This document shows, piece after piece, positions 5,656 to 7,429 of a stretch of 7,429 nt of DNA. The stretch spans positions 1-7,429 of the forward strand of contig JAVEEB010000417.1 of assembly GCA_030840665.1 (NCBI GenBank), in the 5' to 3' direction. The position numbers and the translations under genes are program-made. The notes below the pieces were generated by a model that worked only from the letters and a program-made list of their open reading frames with translations, was not told the origin of the DNA and did not search any database. Origin of the DNA: Frankiaceae bacterium (lineage in GTDB: Bacteria; Actinomycetota; Actinomycetes; JAVEEB01). Positions within the stretch are counted from its first letter, which is position 1, and every line of letters starts with the position of its first letter.

Positions 5656-6371
5656 CGCGCGACCTGCGCGTGCGTCAGGGCCAGGGCTTCCGTGTACGCC
5701 GGCATCGGCAGGTCCCGCTTCGTCGTGACTGTGTAGCCAAGACCGTATGCGGCCACGTACTCCTGGAAGATCTGGACGTCGCGTTCCGCCGCGAGCGAGG
5801 TGCGCAGCTGCTGGGGGTCGCCGATGGCGGCGACGACGAACGGCGGCGAATACACGCGGCCGTGGAGCAGCAGGGTGTTGCCGACGCAGCGCACGGCGCT
5901 GGTGGAGATGACGCGCTCACCCATGATGGTCATCGCCTCGGCCCCGCCCGCCCAGAGCGCGTTGACCACGGCTTGCACGTCCTGCTGGTGCACGACGACG
6001 TCGTTCGGGCCCGCGCCGCGGGGCAACGGCCGACCGGGTTTGAGCGGCGCGTCGTCGAGGCTGACGACGAGGCCGGGGCCGTGCACAGCGCTGACGCCGG
6101 CGGCTGCGCTCACGGGTGCCGCAGCGGCCTGCGCGGCGCGTACGCGTGCGTCGCCCGCCGCGGCGGCGCGCGCCTCGGCGTCCATGGTGGCCCGTAGCGC
6201 GGAGAATTCGCGCTGGGCTTCGGCGGCGCGTTGCTGCTCGCGGGCGATGAGATCGGTCACCCGTCCGCGGTCGTTGCGGAGGTCGTGACCCTGTGACGCA
6301 ACCGCGCTGGTGGTGAACAGCAGGCCTGCGGCGGCAGCGACGAGCGGCACGGCGGCCCGCCATACCCGCAT
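5652..6371 (-). CDS. DUF881 membrane-anchored protein (Rv0012-like)
   Basis: 239-aa protein. An N-terminal hydrophobic segment (about 7-24) acts as a membrane anchor or signal, followed by a charged Ala/Arg/Glu helix (about 32-75), probably coiled coil, and the DUF881 domain (about 94-238). Recognisable family stretches are HGPGLVVSLDDAP, NDVVVHQQDVQAVVNALW, GAEAMTIMGERVISTSAVRC and VYSPPFVVAAIGD. The extracellular domain's biochemical role is unknown; conservation next to crgA and pknB suggests a link to division or wall synthesis. ATG at 6371 is chosen because GGGAGG lies 6 nt upstream and the membrane anchor starts at once. The frame stays open to 6776 but would run antisense through crgA. 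It heads the minus-strand operon and is divergent from crgA. It resembles M. tuberculosis Rv0012, which sits in the same order. Confidence 0.93.
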   Translation of the reverse strand: MRVWRAAVPLVAAAAGLLFTTSAVASQGHDLRNDRGRVTDLIAREQQRAAEAQREFSALRATMDAEARAAAAGDARVRAAQAAAAPVSAAAGVSAVHGPGLVVSLDDAPLKPGRPLPRGAGPNDVVVHQQDVQAVVNALWAGGAEAMTIMGERVISTSAVRCVGNTLLLHGRVYSPPFVVAAIGDPQQLRTSLAAERDVQIFQEYVAAYGLGYTVTTKRDLPMPAYTEALALTHAQVAR

Positions 6372-6459
6372 CAGTAACCTCCCGAAGTCCGACAGCGAAT
6401 ACGCTAACGGCTGACCAGACCCGGAGCGTACGTCCCGGGCCGACGAAAGGGTCCGCACT
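6372..6459. promoter_or_regulatory. Divergent promoter region between DUF881 and crgA, with a possible symmetric -10
   Basis: This 88-bp gap must start both transcription units. TACGCTA (6400-6406) reads TACGCT on the plus strand and TAGCGT on the minus strand, both fitting TANNNT, so one site could serve both directions. It would place the DUF881 start near 6394, just ahead of its GGGAGG, and the crgA start near 6412. No convincing -35 hexamer is visible on either side. GAAAGGG (6445-6451) is the crgA ribosome-binding site, 8 nt before its GTG. Confidence 0.35.
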
Positions 6460-6699
6460 GTGCCTGAATCCAAAGGCCGCAAGAAGCCCGCGTACACCCC
6501 GCCGCCCACCGCGGTGAAGGTGCGCAAGCGGCGCGCATGGATTGCCCCGGCGATGGCGGTCTGTTTCGTTCTGGGGATTGCCTGGCTGACGGTGTGGTAC
6601 ATCGCGCAGCCGCATTGGATGGTCGGCGGCAACATCAACCTCGGCATCGGCTTCGGGCTGCTGCTCGTCGGCTTCGCGCTCGCCACCAAATGGGAATGA
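6460..6699 (+). CDS. crgA: CrgA, cell division protein
   Basis: 79-aa two-helix membrane protein. The start MPESKGRKKPAYTPPP and the run KVRKRRAW form a basic cytoplasmic N terminus, followed by helices at about 28-49 and 59-76 and a very short end (TKWE). The first helix with GIAWLTVWYI, the short outer loop, and NINLGIGFGLLLVGF then a closing Trp are characteristic of CrgA, which interacts with FtsZ-associated and septal wall-synthesis proteins; it was first described in Streptomyces, where it influences septation, and M. tuberculosis has it as Rv0011c. Length is within the family range. GTG at 6460 has GAAAGGG 8 nt upstream. It leads a plus-strand pair with the PH-domain gene 37 bp downstream and is divergent from DUF881. 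A 5-bp stem (6711-6715 with 6719-6723) lies after its stop but is too weak to call a terminator. Confidence 0.95.
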   Translation: MPESKGRKKPAYTPPPTAVKVRKRRAWIAPAMAVCFVLGIAWLTVWYIAQPHWMVGGNINLGIGFGLLLVGFALATKWE

Positions 6700-6736
6700 C
6701 GCCGACCCGGCGCCTCACAGGCGTGTAGTTCCAACC

Positions 6737-7177
6737 ATGTCATTCGATCCACAGGGTTCATCCACAGTGTGGACAACCGACGGGCATGTGCGCTGCGCCG
6801 TTGCCTGGTCTCACGTGGTCGCCTTCACGGCGATCGCCGTGACCTGCCTGGGGGCCGGCTTCGCCACGCCCGTGGCGGGGCGCGTGCTGTTGTGGGTGGC
6901 CGGCGCCGCGGCGGCCTGTATCGCCGCCCGGGATGCGTTTGTACGCCCGACGCTCAGCACTGACGACCGCGGCGTCGTCCTCGTACGCACCTGGCGCCGT
7001 GAGCGGTTCGCGTGGGGGGAGATCGACGCGGTGCGCCCGTACGAGCACCGGCGCCTGCGGGCCTTGGAGCTCGACGCGGGCGAGAGTCTCGTGCTGGTGC
7101 CCGCCCGGCGTCTCGGCGCCGATCTAGCGGACGTCGTCGACGCTCTGCGTGCCGAACGGCTGCGCCACCGGGGTTGA
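6737..7177 (+). CDS. PH-domain membrane protein (Rv0010c-like)
   Basis: 146-aa protein with two hydrophobic segments (about 21-41 and 47-66) and a small bacterial PH-like domain (about 70-142). The latter is recognised from RPTLSTDDRGVVLVRTWRRERFAWGEIDAV and the ending LVLVPARRLGADLADVVDALRA. The hairpin helices place the PH-like domain in the cytoplasm. Family function is unknown; its steady position after crgA (M. tuberculosis Rv0010c/Rv0011c) suggests a role near the divisome. ATG at 6737 lacks a clear Shine-Dalgarno, so a near-leaderless or coupled start is possible; the start is moderately certain because the family's first helix begins only some 20 residues in. The 3' end overlaps the opposing rhomboid gene by 54 bp. 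Confidence 0.85.
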   Translation: MSFDPQGSSTVWTTDGHVRCAVAWSHVVAFTAIAVTCLGAGFATPVAGRVLLWVAGAAAACIAARDAFVRPTLSTDDRGVVLVRTWRRERFAWGEIDAVRPYEHRRLRALELDAGESLVLVPARRLGADLADVVDALRAERLRHRG

Positions 7178-7429
7178 ACCGCCGAGCAGCGCATGCTGCT
7201 CGTGCACCCGCGTCTGGACGACGAGCACCAGGACCGCCAGGAGCGAGACGACCGCGGCGGGGTGGGCCCAGCGCCGCGCGCTCTGCGGCGCATACGAGAA
7301 CGCCCACGTCAGCAGGGCGCCCGCGATCAGGCCGCCGATGTGCGCGCGCCAGTCGATGCCCGGCACCAGGAACGTGAAGACCAGGTTCAGGCCGAGCATG
7401 CCGAGGATCGGGCCGGCGTCGAGACGGAG
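7124..7429 (-). CDS. Rhomboid-family intramembrane serine protease, C-terminal part (5' end outside window)
   Basis: 101 codons remain, open from the window edge to the stop TAG (minus strand, 7126-7124). The stretch LGMLGLNLVFTFLVPGIDWRAHIGGLIAGALL is the end of the rhomboid core: the loop before the last catalytic helix and His30 of the fragment (AHIGG), which is the histidine of the Ser-His dyad. The serine (GxSG) lies in the missing part, so activity cannot be judged. A further helix (about 67-81 of the fragment, AAVVSLLAVLVLVVQ) and a soluble tail follow. The family cleaves membrane proteins within the bilayer. It is convergent with the PH-domain gene and its last 17 codons and stop overlap that gene, which suggests a poorly conserved C-terminal tail. 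In other actinobacteria a rhomboid gene is often close to crgA. Confidence 0.9.
   Translation of the reverse strand, partial: LRLDAGPILGMLGLNLVFTFLVPGIDWRAHIGGLIAGALLTWAFSYAPQSARRWAHPAAVVSLLAVLVLVVQTRVHEQHALLGGSTPVAQPFGTQSVDDVR

Noticed and set aside
6420..6439. Hairpin in the crgA leader (CCCGG with CCGGG)
   Set aside because: Five-bp stem with a 10-base loop and no overlap with the ribosome-binding site; not distinguishable from background.
6711..6723. Terminator after crgA (CGCCT-CAC-AGGCG)
   Set aside because: Only a 5-bp stem with no T-run; more likely chance in GC-rich DNA, and the PH-domain gene follows at once.
6372..6776. N-terminal extension of the DUF881 frame to a start at 6776 (374 aa)
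   Set aside because: The extra part is antisense to crgA, has no membrane-protein character, and the ATG at 6371 has a strong ribosome-binding site right before a membrane anchor.

Overview
The window is very GC-rich and carries the conserved division and cell-wall gene neighbourhood found near the chromosome origin in Actinomycetota (compare M. tuberculosis Rv0010c-Rv0015c). The markers are a pknA-pknB kinase pair, a trpG/pabA glutaminase, a class E sortase, a DUF881 protein, crgA and a PH-domain membrane protein. GTG starts, few rare codons and 1-4 nt gene overlaps also fit a high-GC actinobacterium. The genus cannot be fixed. The set with a class E sortase and a rhomboid protease points to a non-mycobacterial actinobacterium.

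Layout. (1) Bases 1-2123, plus strand: the end of a PknA-like kinase (membrane-anchor end plus one PASTA-like domain), overlapping by one base with a complete PknB with three PASTA domains. A strong hairpin spans the pknB stop. (2) Bases 2262-4636, minus strand: fadD-type acyl-CoA ligase followed by trpG, joined by a TGATG overlap and convergent with pknB. (3) Bases 4640-4745: a 106-bp gap with about four copies of a 16-17 bp repeat, bracketed by a 9-bp perfect inverted repeat whose ligase-proximal arm runs into the fadD ribosome-binding site. (4) Bases 4746-6371, minus strand: DUF881 protein, class E sortase and a 58-aa membrane protein, tightly packed. (5) Bases 6372-6459: a divergent promoter region. 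(6) Bases 6460-7177, plus strand: crgA, then a PH-domain membrane protein. (7) Bases 7124-7429, minus strand: the C-terminal part of a rhomboid protease, overlapping the PH gene tail to tail and cut by the window edge.

Together the genes sense muropeptides and phosphorylate division and wall-synthesis proteins (PknA/PknB), organise the divisome (CrgA, possibly DUF881) and attach proteins to the wall (sortase E). TrpG feeds folate or tryptophan synthesis and is a regular but mechanistically unexplained neighbour. The acyl-CoA ligase is the visitor: in the related loci I recall, trpG lies next to the sortase/small-protein/DUF881 genes with no ligase between. No wholly new system is evident. The most unusual signals are the repeat-filled, hairpin-capable leader of fadD, the non-canonical hairpins at the pknB/trpG convergence, and a possible symmetric -10 element between DUF881 and crgA.
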